Assembly (NCBI GenBank): GCA_009778235.1
Contig: WRKE01000289.1
Coordinates: 1 to 12,926, forward strand
Source: Pseudomonadota bacterium
GTDB taxonomy: Bacteria > Desulfobacterota > Desulfobulbia > Desulfobulbales > Desulfobulbaceae
Direction of reading: 5' to 3'
Length of the DNA: 12,926 bases
Positions 6,734-12,926 of the stretch are shown one piece after another (position 1 is the first letter of the stretch; each line of letters opens with the position of its first letter). Both the position numbers and the translations under genes were made by a program. The notes beneath the pieces are model-generated. The model did not search any database and had not been told where the DNA came from. It saw only the letters and a list, made by a program, of their open reading frames with translations.

Positions 6734-6816
6734 TCAATCTGACCTGCCCATTCCAGCTCCCCTTGCGCATGCCAAGGCGAGGTCTTTCGATGGCTCTGTG
6801 GGGCGCATCACATCAG

Positions 6817-9381
6817 TTACGATTTGGAAGCTGAATGAAACCGGCTGACCAGATAGCGCGAAGATGGTCCGCGCCCGAATTTCTTCAGCAGTCCCTTGGC
6901 GACCAAATCATGCAGATCATACTGGGCAGTGCGCACCGATATGGCCTCGCCCACGACCGCCTGGTATTCGTTGCGCGTTATCATGCCGTTGCGGACAATC
7001 GCTGACCATGCCTTGCGTTGGCGATGGTTGAGCAGAGGCAAAATCTCATCAGCCAAGGCATCGACCAGTGGCCCACCCGGAAAAGCGTGAGGCGGACTTG
7101 GGGGAGCAGCGGGCTGCGGTAAAGCGGGCGGCACCCATCCCGATTCCCACAAAGACTCCTCCTCACCGATGCTATCAGTAACACGCTCGTCAAAAAGAAT
7201 ATGTTCGGCCAGCAGCAAATCCTCCTCGGCAAAGGCCAATGAACGGGTAATGCAGTTGCGCAATTCCCGGATATTGCCAGGCCAATCGTACCGCATCAGT
7301 TTTTCCAGGGCCGCTCGGCTGATCTGTATAGGCTTTGCACCGGTCGCACTTCCATTTTCTTCCAGAAAGGCCTTGACCAGGAGTGGAATGTCCTCCTTGC
7401 GGTCTCGCAACGGCGGCGTATTGATGGCGATGACCGCCAGCCGATAATAAAGATCCTCACGAAAAGAACCGGCTACCACCAGGTTCAACAGATCGACATT
7501 GGTTCCCGCAACAATGCGGACATCGAAAGCAATATCCTGATCAGAGCCAAGGGGCCGAATGCGCCTGACCGATAAGGCGCGCAACAACACCTGCTGAACC
7601 CGGGGCGAAGCATTGCCGATTTCATCGAGGTGCAGGGTTCCTCCCGAAGCCGCCACAAATGCACCTTTCCGATCGGCATGTGCCTCGGTAAAGGCCCCCT
7701 TGACATGCCCGAACAGGGCATCCATCAGCAGGCTTTCGTCCAATGCCCCGCAATTGATGGAAATGAAAGGACCCTGTACCCGATGGCTGACCATGTGAAT
7801 GGCTTCAGCCGTCAACTCCTTGCCGGTACCGGTTTCACCAACGATCAAGACATCAGCGAGTACCCGTGCCGCCTTATGAATCTGCTGCCGCAAATTATGC
7901 ATCGCCATGCCGCCGCCAATGATGCCATGCAGAGGTGCGGCCAACAGGCGGGCATCAAGCAAGGGATTCATGCGGATCTCCTTGTCAAGATCAACGGGTT
8001 GTCGGGCACGGTCATCTTCCATAAACCCTTCACGCAACAAGGAATCACTTCGCGCAATCCGCAACTGGGTCAGCAAAATATTGATAGACCGCTGAAACAG
8101 ATTAATCTCCTTAAAAAGAGGCAGCAAAGCCAAGGGTGGGGCATCGTCACTGCTCACCCGCACTTCGACCGCATCGCGCAAGCGGAGCAACTGATGCCTG
8201 AAACAATTGCCCACAAAGCACATGGCCAGAAAGACCAAAATCATGCCCACCAGCAGACAGACAGACAGGGTCGCGGCAATTCTATAGGTCGAAGCCATAA
8301 AAACAAAACTGGCGTCAATGCAGCCGATACCGCCAACTATGCGCTGGTAATCAGGACGTTCAAAGAAGGTGATGGGAACATAGCTGAGATACAGGACGTG
8401 ATCATTTGAGGATGGCGACAAAAATGGCGTTGAAACAGTAAATTGACCTGATTTTCCACCTTGGATATCAGTCACCATGACCCAATACCGATCTTGAGCC
8501 GGGCCGGGCCGAAAGGCAGTGGCAAAGCCAGGGCGGCCGACATCGCCAGGAACGCCCATTCGCAATTGATCAACCGACAACTCTTTTTTCGGATGATCGG
8601 GTGACTCGGATTGGAAGAGCAGCCAGCCAGCCGAGTCGAAAAAAAAGGTCCTTTTCTGCTCGCTTTCCTGCGGATAAAGAAAAAGCGGGGAAGAGTTGGA
8701 AGTGTGGAGGGAAATGATATCGCGCAAATTCAGCAGGTCCAGTGAAAGGGTCAGTTGCCCTTTGTACTGATTATTCTCGCCATACACGCCGGTGGTCAGG
8801 CGGACAACATAAATATTGACGGCATTGATGGCTCCTTGCACTGGTACGGAGGCATACACCACTTCGGAGGGATCACTGATCCGAACCTGGCTGGGCTGAC
8901 TCTCCGCCATGCTGTTCTGATTCAAAAAAATTCCATATTTCCCTCCCATTGCCCGGTCGATTGGCACGCTGACGACCTCGGTCCCGGTGTTCAGGAGCAC
9001 AAAATGCTCGTCTGCGGCCAGTCCCTGAAAAGCGATTTCGCGATAACGGTTGCGGACCTGCGGTGGTGTGTCTTGCCAATGTTGTTGCATCGCTTCCAAG
9101 GTAAGCGGCATTCGCGACAAAAACTCCAACTCATGGCGGGCAGCGACTAACAATTGGTTGATCTCGTGAGCTTGGGCCATAGCACGGAGTTGAGCATTGC
9201 GTGAATAGGCCTGATCCAGATACTCGACCACAATCTTATAGATGAGCACCGCCATGGCGGCCAAAATCATGCTCACCAACAAGGTGCCGATCAGCACCAG
9301 AAACTTGTTGACACTCCAGGCAAAAATCGATTTTTCTACCTGGATGATCGGTTCCAGCAGCGGCGGATGTGAATACGGCAT
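6817..9381 (-). CDS. Membrane-bound sensor / sigma-54-dependent AAA+ transcriptional activator with C-terminal winged helix
   Basis: An 854-residue one-component regulator. Membrane spans at ~27-50 and ~368-391 flank a large periplasmic region (~51-367) of Cache-like size and layout, so an extracytoplasmic signal is likely. After a short linker comes the sigma-54 AAA+ domain (~485-730): Walker A GETGTGKE (515-522), the L1 loop GAFTEA (562-567, where the canonical sequence is GAFTGA), Walker B GGTLHLDEIG (580-589), FREDLYYRL (640-648) and sensor II WPGNIREL (700-707). A Pro-rich linker (~750-770) leads to a C-terminal domain (~785-848) with ITRNEYQAVVG, SVRTAQYDLHDLVAKGLL and GRGPSSRYLVS, the pattern of a RecG/Fic-associated winged helix rather than the usual Fis-like helix-turn-helix. 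The start at 9381 is supported by GGAG six bases upstream. It is divergent from the TSUP operon, whose sigma-54 promoter it most plausibly activates, and convergent with the HDOD gene. Confidence 0.9.
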   Translation of the reverse strand: MPYSHPPLLEPIIQVEKSIFAWSVNKFLVLIGTLLVSMILAAMAVLIYKIVVEYLDQAYSRNAQLRAMAQAHEINQLLVAARHELEFLSRMPLTLEAMQQHWQDTPPQVRNRYREIAFQGLAADEHFVLLNTGTEVVSVPIDRAMGGKYGIFLNQNSMAESQPSQVRISDPSEVVYASVPVQGAINAVNIYVVRLTTGVYGENNQYKGQLTLSLDLLNLRDIISLHTSNSSPLFLYPQESEQKRTFFFDSAGWLLFQSESPDHPKKELSVDQLRMGVPGDVGRPGFATAFRPGPAQDRYWVMVTDIQGGKSGQFTVSTPFLSPSSNDHVLYLSYVPITFFERPDYQRIVGGIGCIDASFVFMASTYRIAATLSVCLLVGMILVFLAMCFVGNCFRHQLLRLRDAVEVRVSSDDAPPLALLPLFKEINLFQRSINILLTQLRIARSDSLLREGFMEDDRARQPVDLDKEIRMNPLLDARLLAAPLHGIIGGGMAMHNLRQQIHKAARVLADVLIVGETGTGKELTAEAIHMVSHRVQGPFISINCGALDESLLMDALFGHVKGAFTEAHADRKGAFVAASGGTLHLDEIGNASPRVQQVLLRALSVRRIRPLGSDQDIAFDVRIVAGTNVDLLNLVVAGSFREDLYYRLAVIAINTPPLRDRKEDIPLLVKAFLEENGSATGAKPIQISRAALEKLMRYDWPGNIRELRNCITRSLAFAEEDLLLAEHILFDERVTDSIGEEESLWESGWVPPALPQPAAPPSPPHAFPGGPLVDALADEILPLLNHRQRKAWSAIVRNGMITRNEYQAVVGEAISVRTAQYDLHDLVAKGLLKKFGRGPSSRYLVSRFHSASKS

Positions 9382-9445
9382 ACCTTTCTCCTTGCGTCAC
9401 TCTGCGCTTAACCATTCACTCCCTGCAACCTAACTAGCAAAAAAA

Positions 9446-9503
9446 GCGCAAAAGCGCAAACAGTTCGCCAACCCGTCAGACAGAAACATTATTTTTTTTG
9501 CGC
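9446..9503. promoter_or_regulatory. GCGCAAA repeats, candidate activator-binding sites
   Basis: GCGCAAAA (9446-9453) and GCGCAAAC (9454-9461) are direct tandem copies with an 8-bp period, and TTTTGCGC (9496-9503) is an inverted copy. The second and third copies are 42 bp apart, about four helical turns, so they would face the same side of the DNA. They lie in the divergent gap between the activator and the TSUP operon, from about -90 to -33 relative to the predicted sigma-54 start site. Their role as upstream activating sites is inference. Confidence 0.4.
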
Positions 9504-9509
9504 CCAAAA

Positions 9510-9525
9510 TGGCACGTCTTTTGAT
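9510..9525 (+). promoter_or_regulatory. Sigma-54 (RpoN) promoter of the TSUP operon
   Basis: TGGCACG-N4-TTGAT matches the -24 consensus perfectly (GG at 9511-9512), with the -12 element at the correct 10-base spacing, though it reads GA instead of GC (9523-9524). Transcription would start near 9536, leaving a leader of about 175 bases before the ATG at 9711. A sigma-54 activator gene begins 129 bp away on the opposite strand, which supports the call. Confidence 0.65.
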
Positions 9526-9586
9526 GGGGCAAGGTAGCTCCTTCACTCTCCGGGAACCGCTCTCCCCCGTTGTGTGCAGCCAACGC

Positions 9587-9628
9587 TGATCAGAGCGCCC
9601 AGACTCTCCCTCTGGCGCGCTCAGATCA
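9587..9628 (+). repeat. Strong hairpin in the leader of the TSUP operon
   Basis: TGATCAGAGCGCCCAGA (9587-9603) pairs with TCTGGCGCGCTCAGATCA (9611-9628) around a 7-base CTCTCCC loop: 16 base pairs with one A-A mismatch and one bulged C. It sits in the predicted untranslated leader, about 80 bases before the Shine-Dalgarno of the first gene. No U-run follows, so it is not a standard terminator. As DNA it is also a long imperfect palindrome that a dimeric regulator could bind. Confidence 0.6.
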
Positions 9629-9710
9629 TCAGAGTTCTCATCGCGGATTGGCTGATGAATCCGGCCCTGTATCCGTGAACCACCATCAAGAACAGCATAG
9701 GAGGAAGACA

Positions 9711-10007
9711 ATGAAGCAACGTTTGCAACGGTTATGGTGGACAGTCCTGGGCTTGATTTTATTAGCTCCGAGCCTGTCGCTGGCAGCTGGCGGAGGCGGC
9801 TCGCCCATCGTCATTGTGGCGGACACCCGTAAACTGGACGGCGTCATGGCCTGGTGGGCCAATCTCTACAATGAGAGCCATGTGCAATTCGCCGTCCTGA
9901 CCATCATTATCATCCCGGTCACCGGTGTCATCTTCGGCGCCGTGGCGGACGTGGTCATGGGCTGGATCGGTATCGACCTGAAATCCCGCGAATTGGCTGA
10001 ACATTAA
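9711..10007 (+). CDS. Small membrane-anchored protein of the TSUP operon
   Basis: A 98-residue protein with a likely Sec signal peptide (~1-26, ending LSLAAGGGG), a short periplasmic stretch (~27-58 with DTRKLDGVMAWWANLYNES), one membrane helix (~60-85) and a short polar tail ending RELAEH. If the signal is cleaved, the N-terminus faces the periplasm and the C-terminus the cytoplasm. The ATG is well supported by AGGAGGAA 4-11 bases upstream; a longer in-frame version from a GTG at 9570 would lack this and would include the leader hairpin. I do not recognise a named family. It lies 21 bp before the TSUP permease gene, which suggests an accessory subunit or stabilising partner, but that is inference. 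Confidence 0.8.
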   Translation: MKQRLQRLWWTVLGLILLAPSLSLAAGGGGSPIVIVADTRKLDGVMAWWANLYNESHVQFAVLTIIIIPVTGVIFGAVADVVMGWIGIDLKSRELAEH

Positions 10008-10028
10008 TCCCTTGCATAGGAGCGACAT

Positions 10029-11084
10029 ATGGACTGGCTGTATATACTCATGCCCATTGCGGGCGTTCAAATTTTCTGGCCCGGCCTCGTCATTCTTGGG
10101 GTCGGTGTCGGTATCATTGGTGGTTTCTTCGGTATGGGCGGCGCCTGGATGGTGACCCCCGGTTTGAACATCTTAGGTTTCCCCATGGCCTTTGCCATCG
10201 GCACCGATATTGCCCACATGGCCGGCAAATCATTGATTTCGACCTTACGGCACGGCAAGTTCGGCAACGTTGACTACAAGCTGGGCCTGATCATGCTGGC
10301 GGGTACGGTCATCGGCTTCGAGGTCGGCGCCCAGATGGTCATGTGGCTGGAACGGATCGGCTCGGTCGAAAAAGTCGTCCGCTGGATTTACATTGCTTTG
10401 TTGGCCTTCATCGCCTGGATGGTCTTCCACGATGTCGCCAAACGGAGAGCCAAGGAAAAGGCCGCTGCCGCCAAAGGCGAAAAGTTGGATGGCTTGACCA
10501 CTGGGGTCGAGTGGCATAAGACCCTGCACAAAATCAAAATCCCGCCGATGGTGCACCTTAAGGAAGCAGGCATCTACTGCTCGGCCTGGCTGCCCATCTT
10601 TGTGAGCTTCCTGACCGGCTGGCTGGCCGGCATCCTCGGCATCGGCGGCGGTTTGATCCGCATGCCCGCCCTGATCTACATGGTCGGTTGCCCGACCCAC
10701 GTCGCTGTCGGCACCGACCTGTTTGAGGTCGCCATTTCCGGCCTGTACGGTGCCCTCACCTATACCTACAAGGGACGCACCGAACTGGTCGCGGCCATGA
10801 TCATGCTGGTCGGTGCCGCCGTGGGCGCTCAGGTCGGCGCGGTTGCCACCAAATACATCAAGGGCTACGGCATTCGTATCGCCTTCGGTCTCTGCGTTAT
10901 CGGTTGCGGACTCTCGATTCTCATGAAGCTGGTACAGCCTTGGGTGCCGCAGTTTAAGTCCATCCTCGACGTTTGTGCGACCGTACTGGTACTCGGCCTG
11001 GTCAGCCTCATGTCACTGTATATCTTCGTTCGGATGGTCGCGGGGGTGAAAGAAGAACTGCGCCGCAAGCAACAAAGCGCCTAA
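10029..11084 (+). CDS. TSUP (TauE/SafE-like) anion permease
   Basis: A 351-residue inner-membrane protein of the TSUP family (PF01925), which exports or imports sulfur-containing anions and other small organic anions. The two diagnostic half-repeats are present: GIIGGFFGMGGAWMVTP (core GGFFGMGG, ~31-38) with NILGFPMAFAIGTDIAHM (~47-64), and LAGILGIGGGLIRMPAL (~199-215) with YMVGCPTHVAVGTDLFEV (~217-234). The two halves are joined by a charged cytoplasmic loop (~136-175, many Lys/Ala). In the first half the usual GGG reads GGA. About eight to nine membrane spans and a basic C-terminal tail (EELRRKQQS) are seen. AGGAG precedes the start by 7 bases. It lies between a small membrane protein and a lipoprotein, behind a sigma-54 promoter. 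The substrate cannot be deduced; a sulfur oxyanion or sulfonate is only the family default. Confidence 0.9.
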   Translation: MDWLYILMPIAGVQIFWPGLVILGVGVGIIGGFFGMGGAWMVTPGLNILGFPMAFAIGTDIAHMAGKSLISTLRHGKFGNVDYKLGLIMLAGTVIGFEVGAQMVMWLERIGSVEKVVRWIYIALLAFIAWMVFHDVAKRRAKEKAAAAKGEKLDGLTTGVEWHKTLHKIKIPPMVHLKEAGIYCSAWLPIFVSFLTGWLAGILGIGGGLIRMPALIYMVGCPTHVAVGTDLFEVAISGLYGALTYTYKGRTELVAAMIMLVGAAVGAQVGAVATKYIKGYGIRIAFGLCVIGCGLSILMKLVQPWVPQFKSILDVCATVLVLGLVSLMSLYIFVRMVAGVKEELRRKQQSA

Positions 11085-11106
11085 CTGCGACAAGGAGAAC
11101 CTACTT

Positions 11107-11724
11107 ATGAAATGGACAAACATACTGCTTTCGCTTGCCGCCGCATCGTTGGTCGTCTCCGTCTCGGGATGCTCCAAGGAAGATTACCCCAAGGTTGAAC
11201 AGGGACGAACTGTTGCCTTCAACAAGGACACCAGGGAAGTGACCCTGATCCATGACAGCGCCATTGACCCCATGAACCCAAGATATGACGTCCTGCCGCC
11301 GGCGGTGTTCAAACTGCCGACCGATCCCGCGGAGACAGGTCCTGAACCGAAACCCGGCCAGCGGCTGAAATTGGACACCGACAAAAAAATCATCGTCATT
11401 TACGACGCCAAAACCCAAAAAATTGTCGACATCCCGATCACCATCACCGACCTGCAGAAATCCATCGACAAGGAACATCCGCTGGTATACGACAAGGAGG
11501 CCAAGAAGGCCAAGAAATTCCCGACGGTCGACAAGGACAAGAAGGCGGTGACCGTCTATTCCGGTCGCCAGAAAATGCTGACCACCTTCTCGGTGCCGGA
11601 TGAGTATATCGGTTATCCGGAAAGCACCTGGGACGCTGGCGACGAAGTGCGACTGACCTACAGAACCCCGGGCCAGGCCCTGCGCTTCATGAACATTACC
11701 AAGACCGATATTTACAAGAGATAA
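11107..11724 (+). CDS. Uncharacterised lipoprotein (DUF4881-like) of the TSUP operon
   Basis: A 205-residue lipoprotein: signal 1-21 with lipobox VSGC (acylation at C22), then SKEDYPK. The mature part is hydrophilic, beta-rich and lysine/aspartate-rich. Three segments echo each other, each an alternating strand after a charged turn: TVAFNKDTREVTLIHD (~35-50), LKLDTDKKIIVIYD (~87-100) and TVDKDKKAVTVYS (~140-152). The C-terminus carries WDAGDEVRLTYRTPGQALRF (~175-194) and NITKTDIYK, a block I associate from memory with DUF4881 of Desulfovibrio-type bacteria (moderate certainty). AGGAG lies 9 bases before the ATG. It follows the permease by 22 bp, and a terminator-like hairpin follows. A role on the periplasmic side of the transporter, such as substrate or signal binding, is inference. 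Confidence 0.85.
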   Translation: MKWTNILLSLAAASLVVSVSGCSKEDYPKVEQGRTVAFNKDTREVTLIHDSAIDPMNPRYDVLPPAVFKLPTDPAETGPEPKPGQRLKLDTDKKIIVIYDAKTQKIVDIPITITDLQKSIDKEHPLVYDKEAKKAKKFPTVDKDKKAVTVYSGRQKMLTTFSVPDEYIGYPESTWDAGDEVRLTYRTPGQALRFMNITKTDIYKR

Positions 11725-11748
11725 GGCTTCATATCTCGCATGACCATA

Positions 11749-11783
11749 ACCCGTGGGCGGAGTGTGCTTCGCCCGCGGGTTTC
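11749..11783 (+). terminator. Terminator-like hairpin after the lipoprotein gene
   Basis: ACCCGTGGGCG (11749-11759) pairs with CGCCCGCGGGT (11770-11780) over 11 positions with one G-U pair, and a 10-base loop, followed by a short T tract (ending TTTC). The U-tract is short, so termination may be partial. It ends four bases before the Shine-Dalgarno AGGAGG of the next gene, so readthrough transcripts would have that site close to the hairpin. Confidence 0.55.
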
Positions 11784-11796
11784 GAGGAGGCGGACC

Positions 11797-12018
11797 ATGA
11801 CGGAATACAAATTCTTCCTGCTGCATAAACTGCTGGTGTTAAGCGTCAACATCTTGGTGCTCACCGCCCTGTGCATCGCCATGTACCGGGCCTCGCTCTT
11901 TCCCGACGAATTCACCCCCACTTTCTTCAGGACCCTCTTTACCCTGCTCATCCCCACCTGTTTTTTAGGCTTCATCGGCAAACGCATGCTCAGCAAACGG
12001 CGTCCGGCCCTGATATGA
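11797..12018 (+). CDS. Small two-span membrane protein of unknown function
   Basis: A 73-residue protein with two probable membrane helices (~9-29 and ~43-58) separated by a short segment RASLFPDEFTPTFF, and a basic tail GKRMLSKRRP. That places both ends in the cytoplasm by the positive-inside rule. AGGAGG lies six bases before the ATG at 11797, which decides this start over an in-frame upstream ATG at 11740 that would translate the terminator-like hairpin. I recognise no family. Its stop overlaps the next gene's start (ATGA, 12015-12018), so the two are translationally coupled and probably work together. Confidence 0.72.
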   Translation: MTEYKFFLLHKLLVLSVNILVLTALCIAMYRASLFPDEFTPTFFRTLFTLLIPTCFLGFIGKRMLSKRRPALI

Positions 12019-12848
12019 TCGCCGGCACCCGGTACGTTCTCTGGCAAAAACGCACCGGAGTTTTGGCCATGATGCTCCTGGTCGGGGCACTGCTGTCCCT
12101 GGCCGACGCCCTGGTCGGCGGCATAGGCGGTTCCCACGGGATCATTGAACTCATCCCGGGTACCCGCTATCAGATCAGCGGCCCCATGCCTCCGCGTACC
12201 GATGCGCTCAAAGATTTTGTCTTCGAAGGCCAGCCCGAAGACGGTTCAATCCGGATTCAGCCCGAAGCCGTGTTTACCGGCTACTGGCTCGGCGGCAGCA
12301 TGTGGCGCGGCCACATTGTGATCGGACCCGATGCCCAGGAGGGCGACAGGGTTCTCATGGTCAAGGATCGATTCGGCGAAAAACAGAACCCGGCCTTGGT
12401 CTTCCGCGTGCAGGTCTGGCCCGATCAGGATGCGCTCCTCTCCCATTCCCCTTCCTTTCTCACCAGAAAGACCAGACACAGCCCTTACCTGTTCGCGGTG
12501 TCACTGGCCCTCGGCGGCATGCTGGCCGGTGGCGCCAACTTTCTTTTCGGCAGGCTGTGGACCAGGCACCTGGCGCACCATAACTGCGGCGAAATCTATA
12601 AATTGCAGAGACGTGGGCAGGAAATCGAAATTACCTGCGAACTCCCCTGCGGCGACCTCCTGCATCCCGGCATGGAATGCGCCATCTACCGGGCCTCTGG
12701 CCAACGCCTCTGTTCAGCCCAGATCATCCGCTGCGAACACGGCCCGGTGCTCACCCAGGTGCTCATGGCGGTCAACGGTCCCGAACCTGTCCGCCTGGGT
12801 GACGTGGCCTGCGCCCTCCCTGAAGCCACCAAAACCGTAACCGGGTAA
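12015..12848 (+). CDS. Two-span membrane protein with periplasmic and cysteine-rich cytoplasmic domains, unknown function
   Basis: A 277-residue protein: a short basic N-terminus, span ~15-35, a periplasmic domain (~36-157) with alternating strands and the segment IELIPGTRYQISGPMPP (~44-60), a second span ~158-178, then a cytoplasmic domain (~180-277). The latter looks beta-rich (GQEIEITCELPCGDLLHPGM, ~201-220) and has seven cysteines (C191, C208, C212, C222, C233, C240, C266), of which C208/C212 form a CxxxC pair. No named domain is recognised. The start ATG overlaps the stop of the preceding gene by four bases; longer in-frame versions beginning at 11871 would sit inside that gene and are unlikely. 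The layout suggests a membrane signal or redox transducer or an envelope subunit, but no function is assigned. The last 78 bases of the window hold nothing recognisable. Confidence 0.78.
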   Translation: MIAGTRYVLWQKRTGVLAMMLLVGALLSLADALVGGIGGSHGIIELIPGTRYQISGPMPPRTDALKDFVFEGQPEDGSIRIQPEAVFTGYWLGGSMWRGHIVIGPDAQEGDRVLMVKDRFGEKQNPALVFRVQVWPDQDALLSHSPSFLTRKTRHSPYLFAVSLALGGMLAGGANFLFGRLWTRHLAHHNCGEIYKLQRRGQEIEITCELPCGDLLHPGMECAIYRASGQRLCSAQIIRCEHGPVLTQVLMAVNGPEPVRLGDVACALPEATKTVTG

Positions 12849-12926
12849 TACGGTCATCGCCGAGCAAGATCCCTTTTGTCATCTCGACCGCAGGGGGAAA
12901 ATCTCCATGGCTTGAGCGTCTGAAAG

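Noticed and set aside
6761..6777. CCTTG/CAAGG inverted repeat in the convergent gap between HDOD and activator genes
   Set aside because: Only five base pairs with a seven-base loop and no U-tract; too weak to call a bidirectional terminator.
1..12926. CRISPR arrays, insertion sequences, tRNA or rRNA genes
   Set aside because: No regularly spaced repeats, transposase frames, terminal inverted repeats, cloverleaf or rRNA-like segments were seen on either strand.

Overview
The window is about 12.9 kb from a G+C-rich, Gram-negative bacterium: lipoproteins, Sec signal peptides and two sigma-54-type promoters are visible. The mix of a sigma-54 activator with its own sensor, an HDOD protein, an ADP-forming acyl-CoA synthetase-like gene and a TSUP/small-membrane-protein/lipoprotein operon suggests a Desulfobacterota (Desulfobulbales- or Desulfovibrio-like) lineage. 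That placement is inference from gene content; no rRNA or marker gene is present.

Left part (1-5533, all minus strand). A 3'-truncated acyl-CoA synthetase (NDP-forming)-like gene runs off the left edge. Upstream of it lies a compact zinc/manganese ABC importer operon, znuA-znuC-znuB, whose reading frames overlap. A good sigma-70-like promoter (TTGACG-16-TATAAT) precedes znuA, with an inverted repeat over the expected transcription start, a plausible Zur/Fur-family operator. Between this promoter and the next gene is a short fragment resembling a BrnA-type antitoxin C-terminus. Then come a zinc-ribbon/HEAGH membrane protein (uncharacterised M50-like), a small lipoprotein, and an amidohydrolase (PF04909-like).

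Middle (5534-9381). A 357-bp non-coding stretch holds a possible three-way-junction RNA on the minus strand and a sigma-54 promoter on the plus strand. The promoter drives an AT-rich HDOD-domain gene whose base composition contrasts strongly with its neighbours. Convergent to it is an 854-residue membrane-bound sensor fused to a sigma-54 AAA+ activator. This protein ends in a winged-helix domain rather than the usual Fis-type helix and has a GAFTEA variant of the sigma-54 contact loop.

Right part (9382-12926, plus strand). Divergent from the activator is a second sigma-54 promoter, with GCGCAAA repeats upstream and a strong hairpin in the leader. It precedes an operon of a 98-residue secreted/membrane-anchored protein, a TSUP (TauE/SafE-like) permease and a 205-residue lipoprotein, closed by a terminator-like hairpin. 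Two further overlapping membrane-protein genes of unknown function follow.

The most coherent and least described unit is 6817-12848: a transmembrane sensor/sigma-54 activator with an atypical DNA-binding domain that probably controls the divergent TSUP operon, whose accessory proteins have no known role. The substrate (a sulfur oxyanion or organosulfur anion is the family-based guess) cannot be read from the sequence.
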